Origin: Bartonella sp. HY328
GTDB lineage: Bacteria; Pseudomonadota; Alphaproteobacteria; Rhizobiales; Rhizobiaceae
Direction: 5' to 3'
Assembly (NCBI RefSeq): GCF_025449335.1
Contig: NZ_CP104883.1
Coordinates: forward strand, 612,501-676,500
Length of the DNA: 64,000 nucleotides
The notes under the pieces were generated by a model, which ran no database searches, was not told the DNA's origin, and saw only the letters and a list, made by a program, of their open reading frames with translations. Made by a program: the position numbers and the translations under genes. Positions within the stretch are counted from its first letter, which is position 1; every line of letters starts with the position of its first letter. Shown here in pieces: positions 21,171 to 30,851 of this stretch.

Positions 21171-23153
21171 ATGACAAATTCAGAGAAACAAAACCAGATG
21201 GCTAACGCCATCCGCTTTCTTTCCATCGATGCCGTACAAAAAGCCAATTCGGGCCACCCCGGCCTACCAATGGGTGCGGCAGATATTGCCACCGTGCTTT
21301 ATACCCAATTTATGTCGCATGATCCTAAAAAGCCTCATTGGCCTAATCGTGATCGCTTCGTGCTTTCAGCCGGCCATGGCTCTATGTTGCTTTATTCATT
21401 GCTTTATCTAACTGGCTATGAAGATATCACCATTGAAGAAATTAAAAATTTCCGGCAATTGGGCGCTCGCACTGCAGGGCATCCTGAATATGGTCACGCC
21501 GCTGGTATTGAAACAACGACCGGCCCATTAGGTCAAGGTATTGCCAACGCCGTTGGTATGGCTCTTGGTGAGCGTTTGATGAATGCGCGTTTTGGTGATC
21601 TTGTTGACCACTACACTTTTGCTTTGTCTGGCGATGGTTGCTTAATGGAAGGCATTTCGCAAGAAGCCATTGCTCTTGCTGGCCATTTAAAGCTCAACAA
21701 GCTTATTTTATTATGGGATGATAATAACATCACCATCGATGGTAATGTAAATGTTGCTGACAATACTGACCAGTTAGCACGTTTTGCGGCTGTTGGTTGG
21801 GATACATTCTATGTTGATGGTCATGATCAACAGGCAATTGCTGATGCTATTTCAAAAGCTAAACAATCCGATAAGCCAAGCTTTATTGCTTGCAAAACTA
21901 CTATTGGTTTTGGCTCGCCTCATATGGCTGGCACCAATAAGGTGCATGGTTCACCCCTTGGCGCAGAAGAAATTGCTGCAACTCGTAAAGCTCTAAACTG
22001 GACTGCCGAACCATTTATTGTACCTGAAGATATTTTGGACAGCTGGCGTTTGTCAGGTCTTAATTCTGCTAAAAAGCATGTTGAGTGGACAAAAAAATAT
22101 GAAGCGCTGGACGCCAATACTCGCGCAGAATTTGACCGCTTGATGCGTGGTGACTTGCCGGGCAATTTTGATGCGGCAATTGATGAATATAAGCAAAAGC
22201 TTGCCAATGATCAGCCTAAGGTTGCAACGCGTAAGGCGTCCGAAATGGCATTGGAGGTCATTAATGGTGTTGTGAATGAAACCATCGGTGGCTCGGCTGA
22301 CTTGACTGGTTCAAACAATACTAAGACCAGCCAGACCAAAAGCATAACGCCTGATGATTTTTCTGGTCGTTATATGCATTATGGCGTGCGTGAACATGCA
22401 ATGGGCGCAATCATGAATGGCTTGTCACTTTATGGTGGTATCATTCCTTATTCAGGCACATTCTTGTGCTTTGCCGATTATGCGCGCCCTGCAATGCGCC
22501 TATCATCACTTATGGGTATCCGCGTTATCTATGTAATGACACATGATTCCATCGGTCTTGGTGAAGATGGTCCAACCCATCAGCCAGTTGAGCATCTAGC
22601 TTCCTTACGCGCTATTCCAAATCACTTGGTTTTCCGTCCTGCGGATGTGACTGAGACTGTAGAATGCTGGCAATTAGCATTAAAATCCCACAAAGCGCCA
22701 TCAACTATCGCGCTTACTCGTCAAAATTTGCCAAGTTTGCGTAAAGAGTTTGATAGCGACAATCTTTGTGGTCTTGGGGCCTATGAGTTGGTAACTGCAA
22801 GCGATGAAGCAAAGGTCACCATTTTTGCCAGCGGTTCGGAAGTTGAAATTGCGGTTAATGCCCGTGATGTTCTGGAAAAGCAGGGCATTGCAACCCGCGT
22901 TGTGTCTGTGCCATGTTTTGAATTGTTCGAGCAACAATCACCATCCTATCGCAAGGCTCTGATTGGTTCCGCGCCAGTTAAAATTGCGGTTGAAGCGGCT
23001 ATTCGCCAAGGTTGGGACAGCTTCATTGGCAATGATGGTATCTTTATTGGTATGCATGGCTTTGGTGCCAGTGGTCCAATTGAAGAACTCTATCCGCATT
23101 TTGGCATTACCAGCGATGCTGTTGTTGCTGCTGCAAAAGAAAAGCTTCAATAA
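21171..23153 (+). CDS. tkt: Transketolase
   Basis: Transketolase moves two-carbon ketol units between sugar phosphates with thiamine diphosphate, linking the pentose phosphate pathway to glycolysis. The 660-residue product shows the N-terminal SGHPGLPMGAADIA segment, the cofactor-binding GDGCLMEGISQEA motif near residue 154, the DDNNITIDG segment, and the pyrimidine domain with SGTFLCFADYARPA and the substrate-binding histidines of GEDGPTHQPVEHL. The C-terminal domain ends IAAKEKLQ-like. It heads the same-strand series tkt-gap-pgk-fba. The Shine-Dalgarno is weak, but the N-terminus matches the family. Confidence 0.97.
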   Translation: MTNSEKQNQMANAIRFLSIDAVQKANSGHPGLPMGAADIATVLYTQFMSHDPKKPHWPNRDRFVLSAGHGSMLLYSLLYLTGYEDITIEEIKNFRQLGARTAGHPEYGHAAGIETTTGPLGQGIANAVGMALGERLMNARFGDLVDHYTFALSGDGCLMEGISQEAIALAGHLKLNKLILLWDDNNITIDGNVNVADNTDQLARFAAVGWDTFYVDGHDQQAIADAISKAKQSDKPSFIACKTTIGFGSPHMAGTNKVHGSPLGAEEIAATRKALNWTAEPFIVPEDILDSWRLSGLNSAKKHVEWTKKYEALDANTRAEFDRLMRGDLPGNFDAAIDEYKQKLANDQPKVATRKASEMALEVINGVVNETIGGSADLTGSNNTKTSQTKSITPDDFSGRYMHYGVREHAMGAIMNGLSLYGGIIPYSGTFLCFADYARPAMRLSSLMGIRVIYVMTHDSIGLGEDGPTHQPVEHLASLRAIPNHLVFRPADVTETVECWQLALKSHKAPSTIALTRQNLPSLRKEFDSDNLCGLGAYELVTASDEAKVTIFASGSEVEIAVNARDVLEKQGIATRVVSVPCFELFEQQSPSYRKALIGSAPVKIAVEAAIRQGWDSFIGNDGIFIGMHGFGASGPIEELYPHFGITSDAVVAAAKEKLQ

Positions 23154-23160
23154 TCTTATC

Positions 23161-23189
23161 AAGCCGGCGTTTTTTCCGCCGGCTTTTTT
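23161..23189 (+). terminator. Rho-independent terminator of tkt
   Basis: AAGCCGGCG (23161-23169) pairs with CGCCGGCTT (23177-23185), followed by a T run to 23189. It separates tkt from gap transcriptionally. Confidence 0.92.
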
Positions 23190-23438
23190 CTTATTCCTTA
23201 TTAAAAGATATATTTTTTCAAGAATAGGTATAAATATTTGTTGCTAAAAAGAAATCGTCATTAATTGGCAAAAATTGGGCGTTAAGTTTAGATCATGCGT
23301 TCCAATGCCACAGATTAATATGGGATTATCGCTTTTAAAATTACCTTTTTTTGTATAAAATCACTATCGTATAAGTTCACTTGGTATAGGCTTAAAAAGC
23401 CATATATTTAAATTATGCCAATAATCAGGAGAATACCC

Positions 23439-24446
23439 ATGGCAGTACGTGTAGCTATTAATGGATTTGGCCGTATCGGACGCAATGTTTTGCGTGCAAT
23501 TATCGAAAGCGGTCGTACCGACATCGAAGTTGTTGCCATTAATGATCTAGGTCCAGTTGAAACAAATGCCCATCTTCTCCGTTACGATTCTGTGCATGGT
23601 CGTTTTCCTGGTACCGTGACTGTTGCCGGCGATACAATTGATGCTGGTCGTGGCCCAATCAAGGTTTATGCCGTTCGTGACCCAAAAGAACTGCCTTGGG
23701 CTGAAAATAATGTTGATATCGCCCTTGAATGCACCGGTATTTTCACCGCACGCGATAAGGCTGCTATGCATCTTGAAGCTGGTGCAAAGCGCGTTCTTGT
23801 TTCGGCTCCTGCTGATGGTGCTGATCTTACGGTTGTTTATGGTGTAAACCATGATAAGCTTACTGCCGATCATAAGGTGGTTTCTAATGCATCTTGCACC
23901 ACCAACTGCTTGGCACCTGTTGCTAAAGTGTTGAATGATTCAATCGGCATTGAAAAAGGTTTTATGACCACCATCCATTCTTATACGGGTGATCAGCCAA
24001 CCTTGGACACAATGCATAAGGATCTCTATCGCGCTCGCGCGGCTGCCTTGTCAATGATCCCGACTTCAACCGGTGCTGCTAAGGCTGTTGGTCTTGTCTT
24101 GCCTGAACTTAAAGGCCTGCTTGATGGCGTTGCTATTCGCGTACCAACCCCTAATGTTTCTGTAGTCGACCTTACTTTCATTGCCAAACGCGCGACATCA
24201 GTTGAAGAAATCAATGATCTTATCCGTAATGCAGCCAATGGTCAGCTTAAAGGTATTTTAGGCTTTACCGATGAAAAATTGGTAAGTCATGATTTCAATC
24301 ATGATCCACATTCTTCAGTGTTCCACACCGATCAGACAAAAGTTATGGAAGGTACAATGTGCCGTATTCTTACTTGGTATGATAATGAATGGGGCTTCTC
24401 AAACCGTATGAGTGATACAGCTGTTGCTTTGGCAAAGACCATTTAA
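23439..24446 (+). CDS. gap: Glyceraldehyde-3-phosphate dehydrogenase, type I
   Basis: The enzyme oxidises and phosphorylates glyceraldehyde 3-phosphate with NAD(P). The 335-residue product has the Rossmann motif INGFGRIGRNVLRA at the N-terminus and the catalytic-cysteine motif SNASCTTNCLAP near residue 150. The start at 23439 is set by AGGAG (23428-23432) and by the family N-terminus MAVRVAINGFGRIG; an in-frame upstream ATG at 23415 would add eight unconserved residues. A strong terminator follows, so gap can be transcribed alone. Confidence 0.97.
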   Translation: MAVRVAINGFGRIGRNVLRAIIESGRTDIEVVAINDLGPVETNAHLLRYDSVHGRFPGTVTVAGDTIDAGRGPIKVYAVRDPKELPWAENNVDIALECTGIFTARDKAAMHLEAGAKRVLVSAPADGADLTVVYGVNHDKLTADHKVVSNASCTTNCLAPVAKVLNDSIGIEKGFMTTIHSYTGDQPTLDTMHKDLYRARAAALSMIPTSTGAAKAVGLVLPELKGLLDGVAIRVPTPNVSVVDLTFIAKRATSVEEINDLIRNAANGQLKGILGFTDEKLVSHDFNHDPHSSVFHTDQTKVMEGTMCRILTWYDNEWGFSNRMSDTAVALAKTI

Positions 24447-24486
24447 TGCTGATGCGCTTATCCTTTAAGATTAGCGCGTGAATATT

Positions 24487-24534
24487 ATAACGCCATGCAT
24501 TTTCAGCTGGAAAATGTGTGGCGTTATGTTTTTT
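24487..24534 (+). terminator. Rho-independent terminator of gap
   Basis: ATAACGCCA (24487-24495) pairs with TGGCGTTAT (24519-24527), with an inner stem ATTTTC/GAAAAT around AGCTG, and a T run at 24529-24534. Confidence 0.9.
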
Positions 24535-24602
24535 AAAGTGTTTTAGGGCGGCGTGCCCAAGCTATTGTATGCATTTGACTAAATGCAATGAGGAGAAGAT
24601 AA

Positions 24603-25793
24603 GTGGCATTTAAAACTTTAGATGATGTTGATGTAAAATCAAAACGCGTACTCTTGCGTGTCGATTTGAATGTACCTGTAAGTGATGGCAAGGTAAGTGA
24701 TGTTACCCGTATTGAGCGAGTAAAACGCACGATAACCGAACTATCTGACCATGGTGCAAAAGTGATTTTGCTTGCTCATTTTGGTCGCCCCAAGGGTAAG
24801 GTCGTTGCTGAAGATTCCTTAAAACAGATTATTTCTGCGGTAGAAGGTGTTTTAGGACAAAAAGTTGCTTTTGCCGATGATTGCATTGGCGAGCCGGCTA
24901 AAAAAGCCGTGGATGCAATGAAAGATGGCGATGTTCTTTTGCTTGAAAATACACGCTTTCATGCCGGTGAAGAAAAGAACGATCCTGAATTTGTTAAAGC
25001 TCTAGCAATAAATGGCGATATTTACGTCAATGACGCGTTTTCCGCCGCTCACCGTGCCCATGCTTCCACTGAAGGTCTTGCCCATGTCTTGCCAGCCTAT
25101 GCTGGCCGCGCTATGCAGGGCGAATTGGAAGCCTTGGAAAAAGGTCTGGGGCAACCTAAAAAGCCAGTTGTTGCAATTGTTGGTGGAGCCAAGGTTTCAA
25201 CCAAGATTGACCTTTTGAATAATCTTATTGATAAGGTTGATGCGCTGGTTATTGGCGGCGGTATGGCTAATACATTTTTGGCAGCCCAAGGCTATAGCGT
25301 CGCAAAATCTCTTTGCGAACATGAACTTGGTGATACAGCACGAGCCATTATGGTTAAGGCCGAAAAGCAAAATTGTGCGATTATTTTGCCAATTGATGCG
25401 GTTGTTGCAAGTCGGTTTGAAGCAAATGCTGACCATCACAATTACGGCATTGATGCAATACCAGCAGGCGGCATGATTTTGGATGCTGGCGATAATTCGA
25501 TTGAGCGTATCAATGCGGTTATTGATGAAGCTTCCACCGTGGTGTGGAATGGTCCGCTTGGTGCGTTTGAATTAACACCCTTTGATCATGCAACGGTTGA
25601 AGTTGCAAAACGCGTTGCCGAGCGTACGAAACAAGGCAAGCTTGTTTCAGTGGCTGGCGGCGGAGATACGGTTTCAGCACTTAATCATGCTGGCGTTGCT
25701 GATAAGTTTACCTATATTTCAACCGCTGGCGGTGCTTTCCTTGAATGGATGGAAGGCAAGCCGCTTCCAGGTGTTATTGCGCTAGAAATATAA
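24603..25793 (+). CDS. pgk: Phosphoglycerate kinase
   Basis: The enzyme transfers phosphate from 1,3-bisphosphoglycerate to ADP. The 396-residue product shows the N-terminal signature RVLLRVDLNVPVSDGK, the LLAHFGRPKG segment, LLENTRFHAGEEKND, and the nucleotide-binding GGAKVSTKIDLL and GGGDTVSAL motifs. Translation starts at GTG (24603) after AGGAGA, which fixes the start despite the rare codon. It lies 156 bases after gap, behind the gap terminator. Confidence 0.97.
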   Translation: MAFKTLDDVDVKSKRVLLRVDLNVPVSDGKVSDVTRIERVKRTITELSDHGAKVILLAHFGRPKGKVVAEDSLKQIISAVEGVLGQKVAFADDCIGEPAKKAVDAMKDGDVLLLENTRFHAGEEKNDPEFVKALAINGDIYVNDAFSAAHRAHASTEGLAHVLPAYAGRAMQGELEALEKGLGQPKKPVVAIVGGAKVSTKIDLLNNLIDKVDALVIGGGMANTFLAAQGYSVAKSLCEHELGDTARAIMVKAEKQNCAIILPIDAVVASRFEANADHHNYGIDAIPAGGMILDAGDNSIERINAVIDEASTVVWNGPLGAFELTPFDHATVEVAKRVAERTKQGKLVSVAGGGDTVSALNHAGVADKFTYISTAGGAFLEWMEGKPLPGVIALEI

Positions 25794-25805
25794 AGATTAA
25801 ACATC

Positions 25806-25851
25806 AAGGCAATGCTCCTTACCAAGTTTTTTGGAAACTGGGCATTGCCTT
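25806..25851 (+). terminator. Hairpin after pgk, possible terminator
   Basis: AAGGCAATGC (25806-25815) pairs with GCATTGCCTT (25842-25851). The T run after it is poor, so it may be a weak terminator or a transcript-stabilising hairpin before fba. Confidence 0.55.
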
Positions 25852-25918
25852 ATGAAAGCATATTTGTTCTGCCTATCATTACTAAAATCATATAGTTAAC
25901 TCTTATAGGAAGCCGTGA

Positions 25919-26947
25919 ATGAGCGAACGTATAGCAGATATTGCCAAAAAATTGGTGGCTACTGGCAAGGGGATTCTTGCGGCCGATGAAAGCAACAGCA
26001 CAATTAAAAAGCGCTTTGATGCTATTCATCTTGAATCAACGGAAGAAAATCGCCGCAACTATCGCGAAATGTTATTTTCCGACAAAGATGCGATAGAAAA
26101 TTATATTTCTGGTGTCATTCTTTATGATGAAACTATTCGTCAAAAGGCTTCAAACGGTCAAATGTTGACCGATCTTATCAAGGCGGCTGGATCAATTCCC
26201 GGTATCAAGGTAGATGAGGGCGCAAAGCCACTCGCACTTTTTGCCAATGAAACCATTACTGAGGGGCTGGACGGTTTACGCAATCGTTTGCAAGAATATT
26301 ATCAATTGGGCGCGCGCTTTGCTAAATGGCGAGCGGTAATTGCTATTGATAGCAAAAGCCTACCGTGCCGTGGAGCAGTATTACAAAATGCACAAGCTTT
26401 GGCTCGCTATGCAGCACTTTGCCAAGAAAATAATATAGTACCAATCGTTGAGCCAGAAGTGCTCATGGATGGCGTACCAGCAGATCACTCGATTGAACGC
26501 TGCTATGATGTAACCAAATTTGTACTGCAACAAGTTTTCATCGCTTTAAATGATGCAAATATCGCCTTAGATGGCATGATATTAAAACCTAATATGGTTA
26601 TTGATGGCAAAAATGCCCGCAAAGCATCGGTTGAAGAGGTTGCGCAAAAAACCGTGCAATGTCTTAAAGAAACCGTGCCAGCCAGCGTTGCCGGTATTGC
26701 GTTTTTATCAGGCGGGCAGGGTGACGTTGAGGCGACAGCCCATCTTAATGCGATGAATGCAATTGGAAATTTGCCGTGGCCGCTTAGTTTCTCTTATGGT
26801 CGCGCTTTGCAAGCAGCAGCAATTAAGGCTTGGGATGGAAAGGCGCAAAATGTGTTAGCTGGTCAAAACGCCTTTACCCACCGCGCCAAAATGAATTCCC
26901 TTGCCTCATTAGGCAAATGGAGCGAAGTGGTAGAAAATAATAATTAA
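25919..26947 (+). CDS. fba: Fructose-bisphosphate aldolase, class I
   Basis: The enzyme cleaves fructose 1,6-bisphosphate into two triose phosphates, or condenses them for gluconeogenesis. The 342-residue product is a class I (Schiff-base) aldolase, shown by the N-terminal GKGILAADESNSTIKKRF segment, the AKWRAVI segment and the catalytic lysine K223 in MILKPNMV, followed by FLSGGQGDVEAT. No metal-binding class II motifs are present. AGGA lies ahead of the ATG. It is last in the tkt-gap-pgk-fba series. Confidence 0.96.
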   Translation: MSERIADIAKKLVATGKGILAADESNSTIKKRFDAIHLESTEENRRNYREMLFSDKDAIENYISGVILYDETIRQKASNGQMLTDLIKAAGSIPGIKVDEGAKPLALFANETITEGLDGLRNRLQEYYQLGARFAKWRAVIAIDSKSLPCRGAVLQNAQALARYAALCQENNIVPIVEPEVLMDGVPADHSIERCYDVTKFVLQQVFIALNDANIALDGMILKPNMVIDGKNARKASVEEVAQKTVQCLKETVPASVAGIAFLSGGQGDVEATAHLNAMNAIGNLPWPLSFSYGRALQAAAIKAWDGKAQNVLAGQNAFTHRAKMNSLASLGKWSEVVENNN

Positions 26948-27457
26948 GCAAAATTGTAATTTTGCCAATTTATAAGCAAATCTACGCTTCGATAATAAAT
27001 AGACCTGCTTTAAAATTTATTTAAGTAAAAGTGCAGTTTAAATATTGCGCTTTTACCCAAGTAGGTACCTATATTTTGGGTTATGATATTACAAATATTA
27101 GAAATTAAAATATTAATCAAAAAGTTTTAATTTAATAAGATGTAAGAGCAGCAAGCTTTTTCTTTATCAAATTTGATTGTTTTACTGCTGTTTATACAGC
27201 CGTAAATTTTCTTCTATTTCTTATTTTAGCTATTTACCTTTAGAATATTTTTTCAGGTTCCGTTTTTATAAGTTAGTTTTTACTATGCTGGCTATTATCT
27301 GTCATTTAAAATTACCTTAAAATATGCATAAAGTAACAGAAATTTTGATGTGTAATACTTTCGTTGATTAATGAAATGTAAGTGAATTTCAATTTAGAAT
27401 TATACCTTAACAAGAAATACTTTTTATATTGCTGGTTTTAAAATTGTAGGAAAACAT
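26948..27457. other. AT-rich intergenic stretch without a gene
   Basis: I see no gene, RNA motif or strong terminator here. Base composition becomes markedly more AT-rich than the fba coding sequence, marking the start of an accessory region that runs to about 31860. Confidence 0.5.
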
Positions 27458-28321
27458 ATGTCAAAGGATATTATTGTAACAGAAAAAGACGTCAGCGTTG
27501 CAGTAACATTTATTACATCATTACTCTTTAATTTATCCTACTATTTAACTTTATTTTCCGTTTTTTGGTTTGCATTTGATGTCGATAGCTTTGCAAATAA
27601 AAGTACCACGATACAGTTTGTTACGATCATTGCTTTTTTTTTGTTCTTTTTAATTTTAGGTTTTTGTGAAGATGCTTTATCTCGTGTAATATATAAATGT
27701 TTCATATCTCGGTTAGTTTTCACCCATTCTATTGTTTTGTTCATTATACGCATTGCGCATTTTTTTGAGCTTAAAAAGGGACTTTTGAAAAAGCCTTTTA
27801 TTTTTGTACCTTTTATTTTTGTAAGTCTTCTTATTGCTCAACATGGCATTGCTCTTGGTAAAGATTGGCTTGTTTATGTTGATCCCGTAGTTGTGCCGGA
27901 GGCGACTTCTCGGTCCCTTTTGCCGAGCACTAATCCAGGTGGCCGTGAGAGATATTGTTTTTTTCCAGTTAAGGGCGGTGGGCTCCGGGAGTATGCAATC
28001 CTATCGGATCGTGTTTGTGATGTACGCGCGATCAGTTATCAAGGCGTTACCTACGTACGCAAAATGTATTATTTCATTGATGATCAGCAGAGTAGTGCCG
28101 ATAATATAGCGGCGAATAGGATTTATGCGTCCCGCCTGATGCCCTCCAATATGACGAGCGGCTTTGTAATTAGTCACTATAGTTTGCAGTGGCGCACAAT
28201 TAAACTCTTCTTTATCGCAGTTTTGATTACATTATTGTGCTATTTTTTTGTTTGCCCCAATTGGATAAAAACAAAATATGAAAAATGGATGGAAAAGAAA
28301 AAATTAAGTGGTGATAATTAG
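27458..28321 (+). CDS. Membrane protein of unknown function
   Basis: The 287-residue product has about five membrane segments: residues 18-41, 50-68, 84-105 and 112-130 in the N-terminal half and 247-268 near the C-terminus. Between 135 and 245 lies a soluble, probably periplasmic, domain with three cysteines (ERYCFFP, DRVCDVR) and several Tyr/Arg-rich stretches. A basic tail (KTKYEKWMEKKK) follows the last helix. I do not recognise the family. It is a single gene between the glycolytic cluster and a lipoprotein gene on the other strand, in AT-rich DNA, consistent with an acquired gene. AGGAAAACAT before the ATG acts as ribosome binding site. Confidence 0.6.
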   Translation: MSKDIIVTEKDVSVAVTFITSLLFNLSYYLTLFSVFWFAFDVDSFANKSTTIQFVTIIAFFLFFLILGFCEDALSRVIYKCFISRLVFTHSIVLFIIRIAHFFELKKGLLKKPFIFVPFIFVSLLIAQHGIALGKDWLVYVDPVVVPEATSRSLLPSTNPGGRERYCFFPVKGGGLREYAILSDRVCDVRAISYQGVTYVRKMYYFIDDQQSSADNIAANRIYASRLMPSNMTSGFVISHYSLQWRTIKLFFIAVLITLLCYFFVCPNWIKTKYEKWMEKKKLSGDN

Positions 28322-28498
28322 TTGTAGATAACAACCATTCTTATAAGAAACCAATAGGGTGGCAAAATCATTACTGCCGACTTTCAAATGTTTAATTAGT
28401 AGGTCTTCGCTTTCATATTGCTGCTTAAATATTTGATAAGTCATTGTGTACAAGATAAGGCTAATTTCTTAGCAAGCTTATAAATTATAATAGACTTA

Positions 28499-28906
28499 TT
28501 ATAATTTTGAATAGATATCGAAACAATTTAAGCCAAAAGATGTTTGGGATAGCTTAACAATTTTTCCACTGTTATTGGTTAAAACATCAAAGCTACATGA
28601 TAGATTTTGCATTGTTCTGATTGGTGGACTTTTTATAGTGGTGGCAACGTTTCGTCCATTGATATATTGCGTGCCAGCTATTGTTTGCCCTGATGCCATA
28701 TCAACCCATCTTGTTTGATTTTTAAACCAACTATACTGCTTTTTATCGCCAATTGTGCTGGTGCTATTTGGTGCGCCTATTATATTTTCAATATCTGAAA
28801 TCGGGCGGTTTATATAGTTTTGTTGAAGTGTTGTAAGCTCAATGCTTTGCATTGGCGCACATCCTGAACCAGCAAATATCAATAAAAAAAGTCCGAAATA
28901 TTTCAT
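28499..28906 (-). CDS. Small lipoprotein, BamE/SmpA-like in outline
   Basis: The start at 28906 is set by AGGAG ten bases upstream; an in-frame TTG 18 bases earlier would place the ribosome binding site inside the gene. The 135-residue product begins MKYFGLFLLIFAGSGC, a lipoprotein signal peptide with an atypical lipobox (GSG-C). The mature part has PISDIENIIGAPNSTSTIG and YSWFKNQTRW, an arrangement reminiscent of the BamE/SmpA fold, in which a short helix leads to an 'xxGxP' turn and an antiparallel strand pair. Two further cysteines lie near the C-terminus. Membrane anchoring is well supported; the family is a suggestion only. Confidence 0.6.
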   Translation of the reverse strand: MKYFGLFLLIFAGSGCAPMQSIELTTLQQNYINRPISDIENIIGAPNSTSTIGDKKQYSWFKNQTRWVDMASGQTIAGTQYINGRNVATTIKSPPIRTMQNLSCSFDVLTNNSGKIVKLSQTSFGLNCFDIYSKL

Positions 28907-29125
28907 GTAAATTATTCTCCTCAATTAAATATTGTAAATAATAGCTTTAAATTATATAATATTTTGTCATTTTTGGTAAATTGTTAATAAGTAGTTTTAT
29001 AAAAATATTTTATTTTTTAATTGAATATTTTACTAGCAAGAAAACTGTTTTTTGCATAGCATTTATGAGTTTAAGATTTAGATCAATATATTTGGGGGAC
29101 TGGCATAGATAAGAGGTGAGTATAA

Positions 29126-29710
29126 TTATTTCGCCCAACTTGACAATACTTTAATCAAATTCTGTGTTGAATGATAGTTAAAACACTACTCACACTCATT
29201 TAAGTAGAGGTGAAAGTACTCTTTTGGGATACCATTAAAGCTACGCACACGCAGCTTGGTGTGGTTCCAGAAAATTTCAATCCATTTGATATTATTGCGA
29301 TTATCCACAAAGGTTTTTGAATGGTTGATCCGCTCATGGTGAAACTCAGATACATCGAGAACATCATAGGCAGAAAAGCTTATCTCGATAAATAATGGAA
29401 TCTGGCTTAATTGATTGCCTAATAATCGTTAAAAGAATTTCAGTGCTGGCATTTGGTATAGGAAAAGCGTAAACTTTTAACATTCCAAATACGGGTGTTT
29501 TTCCATCCGTTCTTGTCCTCTTTTGCCTTTACGCACCCCACCAAAATAACTCTAATTAAGTTCAATTTCATCACACATAAGTTCAGGCGCTTCTTATTCA
29601 AGTCGGGAAACTTTTTTCCCTCGCAGCTTATGGAAATAAAGTGTAGCTGTGTTGCTGTTTGCTCCGGCTAAAACATGAGCAGAACGAGCCGTTGAGCCTC
29701 AAAAAATAAC
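29126..29710 (-). mobile_element. Decayed IS1595-family (ISXO2-like) transposase
   Basis: Reading the minus strand in several frames recovers most of an ISXO2-like DDE transposase: NTATLYFHKLRGKKVSRLE, then YFGGVRKGKRGQERMEKHP, DVLDVSEFHHERINHSKTF, then WIEIFWNHTKLRVRSFNGI, PKEYFHLYLNECE and LIKVLSSWAK before the natural TAA at 29126-29128. The gene has several frameshifts and internal stops; the usual ECEWRFN motif has become ECE-stop-CFN. I found no clear terminal inverted repeats or target duplication, so the limits are approximate. Confidence 0.85.
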
Positions 29711-29991
29711 TTAATTAGGCATAATTTATTTTACTTGTTAATGGCGACTTTGACACAGGGCCTTATCCATTTATTACCAATAACTTTTTTAGTTATCTAT
29801 GCCCGTCTCCATAATTTTTAAAATGGCAGTAAAAACTCACATGTTTTTCAACATCCATTTACTCAATCAACAGGAGTTAGTATCCTTAATAGCCAAACAG
29901 TTGCCATTCCCTTTTAAAACATAATAGTGGTTTTAAGAAGAGATTCAACTATGCCTACTATTTATAAGATATAAACTGGATATTCATCACA
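29711..29991. other. Gap upstream of the CDI-type immunity gene
   Basis: No gene is seen. In particular there is no reading frame that could encode the C-terminal toxin domain expected directly upstream of a contact-dependent inhibition immunity gene. Confidence 0.4.
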
Positions 29992-30333
29992 ATGATAGTT
30001 ATAAAAAAATTTCCTGGTCTTTGGCAATTCTTGGGACGCTTTCACCAAGATTTCGGTTTAGACGGCGAAACGGTTGAAGACGCTATTAATGAATTTATGG
30101 ATACTGATAATAATGAAACTAAGATAAAACTCTTAGCAGAAATTACAGAATTTTTAAGACTATATGGCAATGAACTTGAAAAAATATATAACTCTGGTTT
30201 TGCATATGATGATATAATGGTAAAAGCTGGTGTTGGTTATATGCCAATGCCTGATGATATGTCTGCCTATGACTGGTTAGTGATGATTAAAAAACGGTTG
30301 ATAAAAGTAATAGGTTCAAAAGTTGAGGAATGA
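29992..30333 (+). CDS. Contact-dependent growth inhibition immunity-type protein (CdiI family), orphan
   Basis: The 113-residue product resembles the small acidic CdiI-type immunity proteins with the N-terminal pattern FPGLWQFLGRFHQDF, a following acidic helix with TVEDAINEFM, a helix KLLAEITEFLRLYG, and a C-terminal M-x-AYDWLVMIKKRL segment. Such proteins bind and neutralise the C-terminal toxin of a CdiA or related exoprotein in the cytoplasm. Here no toxin gene is adjacent: decayed IS1595 copies lie on both sides. The gene itself has a complete frame, so it may be kept to protect against neighbouring cells, or it may simply be recent debris. The family is assigned from the pattern of conserved residues. 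Confidence 0.65.
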   Translation: MIVIKKFPGLWQFLGRFHQDFGLDGETVEDAINEFMDTDNNETKIKLLAEITEFLRLYGNELEKIYNSGFAYDDIMVKAGVGYMPMPDDMSAYDWLVMIKKRLIKVIGSKVEE

Positions 30334-30377
30334 CACCTGATTTTAGTTCGGTCTGGATCTATTTATGCGTGTAATGC

Positions 30378-30792
30378 GTTAAAAAAAATAATTAAGCACA
30401 TAGAGTTTTTTGAATATTACTTTTTGGGACTAATCGTTAGCACAGCCTCTGATTTCGCCGGTGTTCATCATAATATAGTCGTAGGTTTCTTTCATAAATT
30501 GTCGTGTTCAATAGCTGGTGAGCAACAGGTGCAAGCACAATTTCTAAGTTAAATGGAACAAGATGAACAACTTGGGTGTTCACCACAAAGCTATGCTTAT
30601 TAATTAGCCAAAAAATTATATTAATGGTATTTCCAGTTTTTGACGGGCATCAAAATAGATATGAGAAAGCTTAATGCAACTTCAAAAAGAGCATTTTAAT
30701 TAATTTTGAATGAATGTGAATGGCGCTTTAAGACGAGAATGTCTAAACAGTTGCTAGACGATTTCAAAATCAACCTCAAATTACAATCTTAG
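30378..30792 (+). mobile_element. Internally deleted IS1595-family transposase remnant
   Basis: The plus strand encodes the N-terminal part of an IS1595-type transposase (FFEYYFLGLIVSTASDFAG, then VHHNIVVGFFHKL) ending at a stop near 30550. The C-terminal signature LILNECEWRFKTRMSKQLL follows, ending at TAG 30790-30792. The central catalytic part is missing. It is in opposite orientation to the remnant at 29126-29710 and differs in sequence, so it is a separate insertion, not a duplicate. Confidence 0.75.
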
Positions 30793-30851
30793 GTGTCAGC
30801 CCAAAAAAATTAAACTGTTAATTTTAACTGCTGCGTAATGGAAATAGTTAA

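Noticed and set aside
29711..29991. Search for a toxin C-terminal domain upstream of the immunity gene
   Set aside because: No open frame of useful length exists in any frame; the immunity gene is orphaned.
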